Of a stretch of DNA of 57,786 nucleotides, positions 1 through 8,252 are shown in pieces. Each line of letters begins with the position of its first letter. Position 1 is the first letter of the stretch. The notes below the pieces were generated by a model. The model saw only the letters and a list, made by a program, of their open reading frames with translations. It was not told the origin of the DNA and did no database searches. This DNA is from an uncultured Chitinophagales bacterium (GTDB lineage: Bacteria; Bacteroidota; Bacteroidia; Chitinophagales; Chitinophagaceae), in NCBI GenBank assembly GCA_946886475.1, contig CAMPIQ010000006.1, positions 1-57,786 of the forward strand, given 5' to 3'. The position numbers and the translations under genes are program-made.

Positions 1-772
1 CATGACCTTCCCTACCACAACCCGGGCAGGTTTCGTGACCATGTTTTCGATTACCGGCCAGTGCCATTTCTGTTGTTATTATTCCTGTGGGCACAGCAAT
101 GATCCCATATCCAATGAACATCATAACAGAAGCTATCACCTTACCCCATGGTGTAACCGGTGCAATATCACCATAACCAACTGTTGTAATGGTTACAATT
201 GCCCAATAAATAGAATCCGGGATATTGTTAAAACCGTTTTGCTTTCCTTCTACCAGGTACATTACCGAGCCCAGAATGATCACAATGCTGAGGACTACCA
301 ACATAAATATGCTGATCTTTTTTAAGCTGCTTTTGATGGCAGCCTTCAGGAACTGCATTTCCGATAAAAAATGGGCAAGCTTGAAGATCCGGAAAACACG
401 TATCAGTCTTAATGCTCTGAACACCAGCAATGAATTGGCGCCCGGGAAAAATATTGTCAGGTAAGAGGGTATGATGGCAAGAAGGTCAACAATGCCTATA
501 AATGATGTAACATACATCAGCGGCTTTTTAATGCAAATCAGTCTTAAAATATATTCAATGGTAAATATGATGGTGAAACCCCATTCAAAAAAATCAAATA
601 AATAGGCATACTCTTTATTGTACGAATCAATACTATCAAGCATAACAACAACAATGCTTGCGATGATCAGAATCAGGAGTGATACATCAAAAACCTTTCC
701 GGCGGGGGTATTCGATTCATAGATCACCTGATGAAGCTTTTCGCGCCAGGTTAAAGGTTTAGATACTGACAT
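1..772 (-). CDS. Voltage-gated potassium channel (partial, C-terminus outside window)
   Basis: Six-transmembrane Kv-type channel that passes K+ across the inner membrane; 257 codons are visible and the frame runs off the left edge. Translating the minus strand from ATG 772 gives S1 around residues 28-46, S2 around 62-80, S3 around 90-105, an S4 voltage sensor with arginines at 119, 122, 125 and 128 plus Lys131, and a pore with the selectivity filter TTVGYGD at 196-202. After S6 the tail starts a zinc-ribbon-like element (CPGCGREGH, 249-257), which is common in bacterial channels of this family. The missing part is probably short. The first ATG is used because it starts the conserved N-terminal helix. 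Family assignment is firm; gating properties are not readable from sequence. Confidence 0.93.
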   Translation of the reverse strand, partial: MSVSKPLTWREKLHQVIYESNTPAGKVFDVSLLILIIASIVVVMLDSIDSYNKEYAYLFDFFEWGFTIIFTIEYILRLICIKKPLMYVTSFIGIVDLLAIIPSYLTIFFPGANSLLVFRALRLIRVFRIFKLAHFLSEMQFLKAAIKSSLKKISIFMLVVLSIVIILGSVMYLVEGKQNGFNNIPDSIYWAIVTITTVGYGDIAPVTPWGKVIASVMMFIGYGIIAVPTGIITTEMALAGNRKHGHETCPGCGREGH

Positions 773-899
773 ATGTAAAAATTAAAATTAATTGTACAAT
801 GGTTAACTGGTGCGATGTGTACTGGAAATTACGATGTGGCCGTTTATCCGGCATATAAATGAGTATTTTGAATTCATGATAATGTATGGATTAAGACAT

Positions 900-2147
900 T
901 CAGTATTTCTTTTTTGGAGGGCTGTTTAGTTTCTTAACCAATCCGCCAAGCGTTAAACCCTGTACTACAATTGAAAATAATACCACCACATAGGTTATTG
1001 ATACTATTAAATTACGTTCCATGTCAACAGTTAAGGAAAGAGCGAGTGCAACAGAAACACCACCTCTCAGGCCTCCCCATGTCATCACCAGAAATGTACC
1101 CGGTTTGAATTCTCTTCCGAAATGAAAAAGATAAGAAGGTATAATAAGTGAAAGATATCTTGAAACGAGAAGCACAAGCGCCGCAACCAGACCAATTACA
1201 ATGAAGGTTAATTCAAAAGGTATAACCATCAGTTCCAATCCTATCATTACAAACAAAATAGCATTGAATATTTCGTCTATCATCTCCCAGAACTTTAGCA
1301 TGTAATCTCCCGACTCTTCCGACATAGCTTCTTTCACTCCCTGATTGCCAATGATCAAGCCGGCTAAAACCATTGCCAATGGCGCTGAAAAATGCAGGAT
1401 GGAAGCAAGTGCGGTTCCTCCAAAAACGAGGGCAAGGGTTATCAACACCTCTGTCTGGTAATGATCGATCCTTTTCAGCATCATAAATCCGAGATAGCCT
1501 ATAAACAATCCAAACAGAATACCTAAGCCAATTTCCTTTAATAATAAAACCGATACATCTATTGCATTTATCCGGCCCGTTCCCCCGGCAATATCAAATA
1601 AGGTGATAAATACAACAACGCCTACACCATCATTAAATAAAGATTCTCCTGTGATCTTGGCCTCGGTAGATGGCGATATCCCTGCCTTGTGTAAAATTGA
1701 AAGAACCGCTATCGGATCTGTGGGCGAAATTAAAGCCCCAAAAATCAGGCAGTGAATATAGGAAACGGGTTCATAGATCAATGGTATAATAAAATACAAG
1801 GCCGTACCTACCAGGAATGTAGAGATGAGGATACCGAGGGTTGCAAAAGTATAAATGGGAGTCCGGAATTTTCTGATCTTATTGATATCTGTATGAAGGG
1901 CCCCTGCAAACAAAAGAAAACCCAGCATGAAATTCAATATGAACCTGGAAAAGTCAAGCTGGTGCAAAATGTCACTAAAAAATGCAGATAGTGATGAGGC
2001 CTTCCCGGCTAACAAAACCAGGAGTGATAATAAGATCGACAAAACCATCACACCAATGGTTGACGGCAATTTCAGGAACCTGATATTTATATATGCAAGC
2101 AGGGCGGACAAGGTTACAATGAAAGATATCAGTGTGAGTATATCCAT
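900..2147 (-). CDS. Sodium/proton antiporter, CPA1 (NhaP-like) family
   Basis: Inner-membrane cation:proton exchanger of 415 residues with about 12 hydrophobic segments. Diagnostic motifs are present: SPTDP at 141-145, the ion-binding ESLFNDGVGVV stretch at 168-178, and the C-terminal GGLRGGVSVALALSL around 358-371. It ends in a short basic tail (PPKKKY) and has no C-terminal nucleotide-binding or TrkA-type domain, so it is the short form of the family. The gene lies in the same direction as the K+ channel with a 127-nt gap. Together the two suggest ion homeostasis, but they need not be one operon. Na+ versus K+ selectivity cannot be told from sequence. Confidence 0.93.
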   Translation of the reverse strand: MDILTLISFIVTLSALLAYINIRFLKLPSTIGVMVLSILLSLLVLLAGKASSLSAFFSDILHQLDFSRFILNFMLGFLLFAGALHTDINKIRKFRTPIYTFATLGILISTFLVGTALYFIIPLIYEPVSYIHCLIFGALISPTDPIAVLSILHKAGISPSTEAKITGESLFNDGVGVVVFITLFDIAGGTGRINAIDVSVLLLKEIGLGILFGLFIGYLGFMMLKRIDHYQTEVLITLALVFGGTALASILHFSAPLAMVLAGLIIGNQGVKEAMSEESGDYMLKFWEMIDEIFNAILFVMIGLELMVIPFELTFIVIGLVAALVLLVSRYLSLIIPSYLFHFGREFKPGTFLVMTWGGLRGGVSVALALSLTVDMERNLIVSITYVVVLFSIVVQGLTLGGLVKKLNSPPKKKY

Positions 2148-2172
2148 TCAGCAGGCTTTGATTCGAATTTGC

Positions 2173-2180
2173 CGAAGATA
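2173..2180 (-). promoter_or_regulatory. Candidate -7 box (TATCTTCG) for the antiporter gene
   Basis: Reading the minus strand, TATCTTCG lies 25 nt upstream of the antiporter ATG and differs from the Bacteroidota -7 consensus TAnnTTTG by one base. No convincing TTTG-like -33 box was found at the expected 19-21 nt spacing, so this is tentative. Confidence 0.35.
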
Positions 2181-2386
2181 AAATTCTTTTCCCTTAGGTT
2201 CCCTAATATGTAAACGCGTGAATTACTATTGTCCCGTTTAGAAAAATCATGACTATGATGTAACCTTTATCTAATTTTTTTTCAGGTGCAACAAGATCAA
2301 AAACAATAAAAAACTTAGAGAGACATTAAGTTCCTACAAATGATAAGCTTAACGCAAACCGAAAAATAAATCCTTCATTTAAATGA

Positions 2387-2923
2387 TCATACATTTAACG
2401 TTCCTTCTATGGAATCATCCAGCGTTTTGCCTGAAATTGCTCCCGCTACCCTTTTCAACAGGCCAATAGCTATATTATTCCTGGTATCCCAGTAATAACC
2501 TCCATCAGGCTCAAACCGGATAACCGAAATCCTTGGATCATCTACGCCCTCTGTAAACCATGTTTTAAGCATTGGGTTCCACAATTCTTTGATCTTTTCC
2601 TTATTATCATTAATAGTTGCATTGCCATACAAATGCAAAAAATCCGAATAATCCGAACCCTGGAAAAGCAATTGAATAAATGGATCGGATGCAACGGCTT
2701 TATTTTTATGGCTATCCTTAGCACTCAGAAACCAGAAAATTCCATCATCATCCAGTTGTTGAACCGACATTGGTCTTGCATCAAATGGCTGTCCTGCTTT
2801 AAGATCGGTACAGAAAAAACAACTTGAGGCTTTTTCATTTAATTCCCTGATCTTCATCCTGGCTTTTTCGCCCCATAAATCTTCGTAGTTGTCTTCAGGT
2901 TGCTGATTGTTGATGCTATTCAT
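2387..2923 (-). CDS. Pyridoxamine 5'-phosphate oxidase-fold protein (general stress protein 26 type)
   Basis: A 178-residue cytoplasmic protein with the split-barrel flavin-binding fold of general stress protein 26. Visible features are the N-terminal helix with KIRELNEKASSCFF, the strand FDARPMSVQQLDDDGIFWFLS around 48-68, the SHKNKAVASDPFIQLLFQ segment around 72-89, and a C-terminal Trp/Tyr-rich region (GGYYWDTRNN) followed by a flexible tail. Proteins of this family bind FMN or F420 and are often induced by stress; the substrate is unknown. It is probably monocistronic, with a perfect -7 box upstream at 2942-2949. It is not the PdxH biosynthetic enzyme, whose active-site pattern differs. 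Confidence 0.85.
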   Translation of the reverse strand: MNSINNQQPEDNYEDLWGEKARMKIRELNEKASSCFFCTDLKAGQPFDARPMSVQQLDDDGIFWFLSAKDSHKNKAVASDPFIQLLFQGSDYSDFLHLYGNATINDNKEKIKELWNPMLKTWFTEGVDDPRISVIRFEPDGGYYWDTRNNIAIGLLKRVAGAISGKTLDDSIEGTLNV

Positions 2924-2941
2924 TTTTTTATCTTACTGCAT

Positions 2942-2949
2942 CAAAAATA
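2942..2949 (-). promoter_or_regulatory. -7 box TATTTTTG upstream of the PNPOx-fold gene
   Basis: A perfect match to TAnnTTTG on the minus strand, 18 nt upstream of the ATG at 2923. No clean -33 box was found. Spacing would give a short 5' leader of roughly 10-14 nt. Confidence 0.45.
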
Positions 2950-3000
2950 ATACCCCGTTGAACTGATCTGTTACGCCAGCCTAATTGAACGATCATGATA

Positions 3001-3025
3001 TAAAAAAACCAGGCATGTGCCTGGT
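3001..3025 (-). terminator. Intrinsic terminator of the outer-membrane barrel gene
   Basis: Self-complementary arms ACCAGGCA (3008-3015) and TGCCTGGT (3018-3025). On the minus strand the stem is followed by seven U residues (A-run at 3002-3008 on the plus strand). It lies 26 nt beyond the stop codon at 3051. Confidence 0.8.
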
Positions 3026-3050
3026 CCTTATATATCGAGCAATAGTTTTA

Positions 3051-3695
3051 TTACTGCATTCCCGCAGCTATTTCTGCTACAATAGAAACGGGGATGAACA
3101 TAGAGAAATTATAAACCGAATGCCTGGCCTTAACAAAGTCCTTACGGATCTCACTTAAGCCATGCTTATAAGTGAACTCCAGACCAAAATCAACCTGGCG
3201 GGAATTTTTACTTCCAAAGTTTACGCCGATTCCACCTATCCCATTCCAAACACCTTTATGGTAAACCCCATCCGGTGCATCTTCACTTCCCGTTTCAAAG
3301 ATCTCCTTGGCTGACATCAAAAATCCACGTTCTCCACCCGCGGTTAAATACATGTGGCCAAAGTATTGCCTTAACATCACCGAAAGATTAAAATAAGTGG
3401 TTCTTACCTTAACGGTTTCATTTGTTTGCTCAAGTTTAAATCCCTGGCCGGAGAATATACCTTCAATGGCCATGGAGGTTGTTTTACGTTTTGGTTTCCC
3501 CAAAGCAATATATACGCCCATTCCTCCACTTGGACTAACCAGTGTGTTGGTGGGTTCATTATCATCCCAATTAATAAAATTACTGGCGTTGACACCGGCC
3601 TTAAAATAAACCGCAGCACCATTTATTTCTTCAAGATCCTGGGAAAAGCAGTTAAAAGAAAGAATTGAGAATAGGAGTACAAGTTTAGTTCTCAT
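3051..3695 (-). CDS. Small outer-membrane beta-barrel protein (PorT-like porin family)
   Basis: A 214-residue exported protein: a signal peptide (residues 1-18, cleavage after NCFS-Q) is followed by alternating beta strands ending in a strand with Phe/Val-rich pattern near the C-terminus. Such proteins are widespread in Bacteroidota, annotated as PorT-family or outer membrane beta-barrel domain proteins, and often have no known ligand. It is monocistronic: it has its own -7 box (3739-3746) and terminator (3001-3025). The start is the ATG directly preceding the hydrophobic signal sequence. Fold assignment is by strand pattern and length rather than by a hard motif; a true relation to PorT of the type IX secretion system is not claimed. 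Confidence 0.75.
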   Translation of the reverse strand: MRTKLVLLFSILSFNCFSQDLEEINGAAVYFKAGVNASNFINWDDNEPTNTLVSPSGGMGVYIALGKPKRKTTSMAIEGIFSGQGFKLEQTNETVKVRTTYFNLSVMLRQYFGHMYLTAGGERGFLMSAKEIFETGSEDAPDGVYHKGVWNGIGGIGVNFGSKNSRQVDFGLEFTYKHGLSEIRKDFVKARHSVYNFSMFIPVSIVAEIAAGMQ

Positions 3696-3738
3696 GAATT
3701 ATTAGTTTTGGTTACGGAAAGTTTTACTATTCAGGGCA

Positions 3739-3746
3739 CAAACATA
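3739..3746 (-). promoter_or_regulatory. -7 box TATGTTTG upstream of the small barrel gene
   Basis: A perfect TAnnTTTG on the minus strand, 43 nt upstream of the ATG at 3695. The same octamer precedes the PepSY-like lipoprotein gene (22463-22470). The -33 region is T-rich but lacks a clear TTTG. Confidence 0.5.
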
Positions 3747-3888
3747 ATAGAAAAACAGGCAATCTAAAATACCTGAAAGCAGGTATTATTTAACTGATCC
3801 GGCCAGTATACATCAGGGATAATTGATACCTGCATCCAGTTTACCATCTTCCGGATGCACAATCCTGATTTCTGCAATCCTAAAACAA

Positions 3889-3896
3889 TAACTTCG
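3889..3896 (+). promoter_or_regulatory. Candidate -7 box TAACTTCG for the PhnA-like gene
   Basis: One mismatch from TAnnTTTG, 16 nt before the ATG at 3913. A T-rich TTTCTG at 3869-3874 is a weak -33 candidate. Confidence 0.35.
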
Positions 3897-3912
3897 CGGC
3901 AAAAGTCATCGC

Positions 3913-4494
3913 ATGAAACTTGAAGAGCAAATACAACAAAGAAGTGAAAATAAATGCGAATTGTGCGGTTCAGAAAATAATATTCAGCTTTATGATGTTT
4001 TACCCCAATCAGGAAGAGATGCGGATAATTGCATTATGGCCTGTGCAAAATGCATAGCACAATTAGAAAAAAAAGAGGAATTGGATAGTGAACACTGGAA
4101 AGTATTAACCGAAACCATGTGGAGTGAGGTTCCGGGAGTACAGGTTGTAGCCTGGCGCATGTTGAATCGCCTTCGCAACGAAAGCTGGGCATCAGACCAA
4201 CTTGATATGCTTTATCTTGACGATCAGGTGCTGGAATGGGCCAAAGCAACCGGCGACCATGTAAATGAGGCATCTGTTGATCTTCACAAAGATGCTTATG
4301 GAGTGGTATTGCAACAGGGTGACACGGTGATTCTTACAAAGAATCTGGATGTAAAAGGTGCTTCTGTTAACGCCAGACTTGGCACAGTGATCAAAAACAT
4401 CCGGCTGGTACCTGATAATACGGAACAGATTGAAGGAAAAATTGATGGACAGCAAATTGTGATTCTAACCAGGTATGTAAGAAAACAAAGCTGA
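3913..4494 (+). CDS. PhnA-like zinc-ribbon protein (YjdM family)
   Basis: A 193-residue cytoplasmic protein. The N-terminal zinc ribbon has the cysteine pairs C15-x2-C18 and C44-x2-C47, and the C-terminal PhnA domain (about 125-193) reads DAYGVVLQQGDTVILTKNLDVKG and onwards. The PhnA/YjdM family is named from E. coli, where the gene lies near the phosphonate operon but is not the C-P lyase; its biochemical role is unsettled. Compared with E. coli YjdM (about 110 aa), this version has a middle insertion (about 50-120) rich in Trp and Glu, which is normal for Bacteroidota members. There are no phosphonate genes nearby, so the family name should not be read as function. Confidence 0.88.
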   Translation: MKLEEQIQQRSENKCELCGSENNIQLYDVLPQSGRDADNCIMACAKCIAQLEKKEELDSEHWKVLTETMWSEVPGVQVVAWRMLNRLRNESWASDQLDMLYLDDQVLEWAKATGDHVNEASVDLHKDAYGVVLQQGDTVILTKNLDVKGASVNARLGTVIKNIRLVPDNTEQIEGKIDGQQIVILTRYVRKQS

Positions 4495-4668
4495 TCCTTT
4501 GGCTGCAGGTTCCATATCTGTCAACTTAACTTTTTACCTGTTGTTCTTTCCCGCTTAAGGTTTGTGAGATTTCTAAGATCGTTACGCATTTGATCTGATC
4601 AAAATTTGCAATGATGCATATTCAATGGCATAGGATTTTCAGTATCTGCCCCAAGCTATTTATTGAAC

Positions 4669-5346
4669 ATGAAGATCCTTGTAATAGAAGACGAACCTGA
4701 CATGCGTGACAATATTATTTCCTCATTGAAAAAGGAAAAATACAATGTTGAATCCGCGATAGACTATACTGAAGCCCGTAACAAACTTGAGACCTACGAT
4801 TACGACTGCATTTTACTTGACATTGGACTTCCCGGAGGCAGCGGGCTGGAATTATTAAAGGAATTGAAAGAAGATGGTAAAGAAACAGGAGTTATCGTTG
4901 TTTCAGCCAGAGGTTCAATTGAAGACAAAGTAAACGGCCTCAACCTGGGTGCGGATGATTACCTGCCTAAACCATTTCATATTGCTGAATTACATGCAAG
5001 GGTGAAATCACTCATTCGCCGCAAAACGCTGGGCGGTTCATTAACTATTGAAATTGAAAACCTGAAGATTGATACAGAACTTAGAAAAGTATCTGTTGAT
5101 GGAATAAGTATTTCTTTAAACAGAAAAGAGTATGAAGTACTACTTTATCTGGCAACAAATAAAGACAGGCTGGTTAATAAGTCGGCTCTTGCCGAACATG
5201 TATGGGGCGACTATATTGATGAAACCAATAGCTTTGATTTTATCTATTCCCAGATAAAAAACCTAAGGAAGAAACTTAAAGACCATAATGCAAAACCTGA
5301 GATTACTGCAGTTTACGGCCTTGGTTATAAACTGATCACCTCATGA
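4669..5346 (+). CDS. Two-component response regulator, OmpR family
   Basis: A 225-residue DNA-binding regulator. The receiver domain covers residues 1-115 with acidic residues E7/D8, phospho-acceptor D51 (LLDIGLPG) and Lys101 (LPKPF). A winged-helix Trans_reg_C domain follows at about 125-224 (LNRKEYEVLLYLA, then AVYGLGYKL). An upstream TTG at 4663 would add two residues, but ATG 4669 begins the conserved MKILVIEDE start and is preferred. The stop overlaps the start of the kinase gene by 4 nt (ATGA), so the pair is translated together. It is the first gene of a likely four-gene unit ending at the terminator at 8053-8087. Confidence 0.95.
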   Translation: MKILVIEDEPDMRDNIISSLKKEKYNVESAIDYTEARNKLETYDYDCILLDIGLPGGSGLELLKELKEDGKETGVIVVSARGSIEDKVNGLNLGADDYLPKPFHIAELHARVKSLIRRKTLGGSLTIEIENLKIDTELRKVSVDGISISLNRKEYEVLLYLATNKDRLVNKSALAEHVWGDYIDETNSFDFIYSQIKNLRKKLKDHNAKPEITAVYGLGYKLITS

Positions 5347-6605
5347 AGGTCCTTAACTATACAACCACTTACCTGGCAATTTTTCTATTGTTGATCTTAT
5401 CATTGTGGGCCGCAATATTCTATTACGCCATGCTCGACGAGATCTATGATAGCATAGATGATGGTCTGGATAACCGCAAAGGACTGATATTACAAAAAGC
5501 ACTTGTTGACCCAACGATACTTAAAAAATCAGGATTCGACGAAACGGATTATAGCATCACACCCATAGACGAGGTAACTGCAAAAAGCATTCATGAATTG
5601 TATCTAGACACCATGATGTATATGCAAAATGAGCAGGACTATGAGCCTGTCCGTTTATTAAGGACCGCATTTAAACATAATGATCAATATTACCGGATGC
5701 AGGTAGTTACATCAATGGTTGAGGAAGATGATCTGGTTTCCGAACTACTGTACGCGCTGATCTGGCTTTATGCTGGTCTTATAACTACTATTCTTGTTCT
5801 GAATAATTATTTGCTGAAAAGGATCTGGAGGCCTTTTTATCACTTGCTGAAACAACTTAAAACTTTCAGGCTGGAAAAGCCATCAATCGTTATGCGGCCT
5901 ACCAAAATTGAAGAGTTCCGCCTGTTAAATGAAGCTGTGCAGAAAATGTTGCAAAGCAATATTGATGTATACAGCAGTCAGAAACAATTTATTGAAAATG
6001 CATCTCATGAAATGCAAACTCCTTTAGCCATTAGCATTAATAAACTCGAGGCCTTATCTGAGCATCAATTAAACGAAGAAGGGTCCATTTTATTAGGATC
6101 GGCCCTTGACAACCTGGAACGCCTCACAAGGCTAAACCGTTCATTGTTGCTTTTGTCCAAAATTGAAAACAAACAATTTGTATCAACCGAAAACATCAAT
6201 ATAAATGAGCTTGTAAAAAACATTTTAAAAGACTTTTCAGATCAGCTCGATTTTTCTCAAATCACCGTAACAGTGAATGAAGAGGGCGAATGTAATATAA
6301 TCATGAACTCCGATCTGGCTTCGGTATTAATTAGCAACCTTATAAAAAACTCAATTGTACATAACCATACTGCCGGAACAATAGAAATAATTATTACACC
6401 TTCCTCATTAGAGATCATCAATACCGGAAATAAAAAAGCGCTGGATCCAAAAAGTCTATTTACCCGGTTTAATAAAGAAGTGGTATCGGGACAGTCTACC
6501 GGCCTGGGACTGGCCATTGCCAAAGCTATCACCGGGCTCTTCAGTTTTTCTATTGCTTATCAATTTGATGGCCGGCATCATATGATACTCAGCTTCCCAT
6601 CCTGA
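5343..6605 (+). CDS. Sensor histidine kinase partner of the OmpR-type regulator
   Basis: A 420-residue inner-membrane kinase. Transmembrane helices lie at about 8-29 and 133-155 and enclose a short, roughly 100-residue periplasmic segment with no recognised sensor fold. The dimerisation/phosphoacceptor motif is FIENASHEMQTPLA with His222. The N box is ISNLIKNSIVHN and the G2 box STGLGLAIAKAI. The glycine-rich DxGxG box is degenerate (EIINTGNKKALD), which is frequent in this Bacteroidota group (RprX/QseC-like). The start overlaps the regulator stop by 4 nt. The PepSY-like lipoprotein gene just downstream may encode a periplasmic partner or target, by analogy with the frequent clustering of such genes. 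Confidence 0.93.
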   Translation: MKVLNYTTTYLAIFLLLILSLWAAIFYYAMLDEIYDSIDDGLDNRKGLILQKALVDPTILKKSGFDETDYSITPIDEVTAKSIHELYLDTMMYMQNEQDYEPVRLLRTAFKHNDQYYRMQVVTSMVEEDDLVSELLYALIWLYAGLITTILVLNNYLLKRIWRPFYHLLKQLKTFRLEKPSIVMRPTKIEEFRLLNEAVQKMLQSNIDVYSSQKQFIENASHEMQTPLAISINKLEALSEHQLNEEGSILLGSALDNLERLTRLNRSLLLLSKIENKQFVSTENININELVKNILKDFSDQLDFSQITVTVNEEGECNIIMNSDLASVLISNLIKNSIVHNHTAGTIEIIITPSSLEIINTGNKKALDPKSLFTRFNKEVVSGQSTGLGLAIAKAITGLFSFSIAYQFDGRHHMILSFPS

Positions 6606-6662
6606 TATTCCCAATTCTTTCCTGATTTGTTTGAGAGCTTTGCCCTAATTAATTCATTCAAT

Positions 6663-7112
6663 ATGAAACTAAACTTGATAGGCATGGCGCTGATCCTTTT
6701 CATGATCCAGGCATGCAGCAATCAAAGAATTTCAGAGGACAAAGTTCCATCTGTGGTGCTCAATGCAGTAAAAGAAAAGTTCCCAGGTACCAATAAAGTA
6801 GAGTGGGAAAAAAAGGATCAGCTATACGAAGCGGAATTTCAACTGAATGACAGTACTGATATTTCACTTCTGATAAATGCAACAGGAATTACTGAAATGA
6901 AAAAACAGGATCTGCCAATGTCAGCAATGCCCGGACCCATTTTACAGACCATCAATTCTCAATACAAAGAATATACTATTGATGATATTGAAATGCTGGA
7001 AAAAAATGGAATGATGTTTTACCAGGTTGAACTGGAAGGACCGGGAAAGGATTTGAATCTGGTTTTCTCAGCCAACGGAAAAGAGGATAAAACCATTGCC
7101 TATTGGGATTGA
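6663..7112 (+). CDS. PepSY-like (BLIP-like) lipoprotein
   Basis: A 149-residue exported lipoprotein; the signal peptide ends in a lipobox-like IQAC with Cys18. The mature part has the pattern of the putative beta-lactamase-inhibitor-like PepSY family: VVLNAVKEKFPGTNKVEWEKKDQLYEAEFQLN, repeated in weaker form in the second half. The start is ATG 6663, which is followed directly by the signal peptide; a TTG at 6627 would give an implausible N-terminus. The gene lies 57 nt after the kinase gene in the same direction. Members are periplasmic or outer-membrane facing and their function is unknown. A second member of this family is at 21895-22413. Confidence 0.82.
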   Translation: MKLNLIGMALILFMIQACSNQRISEDKVPSVVLNAVKEKFPGTNKVEWEKKDQLYEAEFQLNDSTDISLLINATGITEMKKQDLPMSAMPGPILQTINSQYKEYTIDDIEMLEKNGMMFYQVELEGPGKDLNLVFSANGKEDKTIAYWD

Positions 7113-7159
7113 TGTAGCATGAACGGAAACATTTATTATTCACCCTAAAAAGATTAATC

Positions 7160-8041
7160 ATGAGATTCGGAGTATTATTAGCAGCAGTGATCTTAGTTGG
7201 AGGTTCTTTATTCTGGCGGGATATAGCAGGGGTGGTAAATGGACATTCATCCACTAAAGCGTCTACAACCAAAAAGGATAAAGACATGGATGGAAGCCAA
7301 TCTTCACCTGGTGTACATATCGCAGCCAAATGGGAACTCCCGGACAGACTTAAAGAAGTTTCCGGAATAGTTTACCTGGACGAGGACAGGTTCCTTTGCG
7401 TGCAGGATGAAGAAGGAATTGTTTTTGTATATAACAGATCCACAAACAGGATTGAGAAAGAAATTCCGTTTGGAGGCACCGGTGACTATGAAGGCATAGC
7501 CTTAAACGGAAATACGATATATGTAGTAAGGTCCGATGGACAATTATATGAAATTCCAATCAATGATAATTCAGGTATTAACCAATACAAAACCGAACTC
7601 ACAGCAGAACATAACATCGAAGGACTTACATACGATCAAAGGAACAACAGGTTATTGCTTGCAATCAAAGATGATGAACCCGGGAATAAGAATTATAAAG
7701 GCATTTATGCTTTTGACCTGACAAGCAAAAAACTTTCAATGAACCCTGTTTATAAGATCGATCTTAATGATAAGATTTTACAACAGGTGAATAATAAGAA
7801 GAAGATAAAACCATCTGAAATTGGAATTCATCCACAATCAGGAGACATTTATATAACGGATGGCCCGGGTTCAAGATTGATCATTATGGATGATAAGGTT
7901 AATATAAAAAAGGTCTTTGATCTGGGTAAGCAATTTGTTCAGCCTGAAGGTATCAGTTTCAGTCCTGAAGGAGAAGTATATATTTCTAATGAAGGAACCA
8001 GACAACCTGGTAATATTTTGCAAATAACCCTGGACTTATAG
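7160..8041 (+). CDS. SdiA-regulated-domain beta-propeller protein
   Basis: A 293-residue protein with an N-terminal hydrophobic anchor or signal (residues 4-20), a Lys/Thr/Ser linker (30-55), and a propeller-type domain. This opens with KWELPDRLKEVSGIVYLDEDRFLCVQDEEG and contains a later FVQPEGISFSPEGEVYISNEG, both hallmarks of the SdiA-regulated family (YjiK-like). Family members are periplasmic or exported and have no proven biochemical function. The name comes from an E. coli quorum-sensing regulon and does not imply SdiA here. It follows the PepSY-like gene by 47 nt and is followed by a strong terminator, so it is probably the last gene of the regulator-kinase unit. Confidence 0.85.
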   Translation: MRFGVLLAAVILVGGSLFWRDIAGVVNGHSSTKASTTKKDKDMDGSQSSPGVHIAAKWELPDRLKEVSGIVYLDEDRFLCVQDEEGIVFVYNRSTNRIEKEIPFGGTGDYEGIALNGNTIYVVRSDGQLYEIPINDNSGINQYKTELTAEHNIEGLTYDQRNNRLLLAIKDDEPGNKNYKGIYAFDLTSKKLSMNPVYKIDLNDKILQQVNNKKKIKPSEIGIHPQSGDIYITDGPGSRLIIMDDKVNIKKVFDLGKQFVQPEGISFSPEGEVYISNEGTRQPGNILQITLDL

Positions 8042-8052
8042 TATAGATCTTC

Positions 8053-8087
8053 CAGCAATCCATATTCAATCAGAATATGGATTGCTG
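8053..8087 (+). terminator. Long perfect hairpin terminator
   Basis: A 15-bp perfect stem (8053-8067 pairing with 8073-8087) with a 5-nt AATCA loop, starting 11 nt after the stop codon at 8041 and followed by a U-rich tract (TTCTTAT). It ends the regulator-kinase-PepSY-SdiA unit. The stem is unusually long and AT-rich for an intrinsic terminator. Confidence 0.8.
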
Positions 8088-8227
8088 TTCTTATAAAATA
8101 GCTTTTGAAAATTATCAATCATAACCGGTTATCATTTTCATATGCTATTCATACCAAATAAATAATCCTCCGCATATTTAACCACAACATTATCACCTTA
8201 CATGCTGTTTAACCATGGTTGTTACAA

Positions 8228-8235
8228 TACCTTTG
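8228..8235 (+). promoter_or_regulatory. -7 box TACCTTTG of the TonB receptor/DUF4249 operon
   Basis: A perfect TAnnTTTG, 17 nt before the ATG at 8253. The same octamer precedes the barrel receptor gene on the other strand (36494-36501). TGTTT at 8206-8210 is a possible but imperfect -33 element. Confidence 0.5.
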
Positions 8236-8252
8236 CATATTGAAACAATTCT

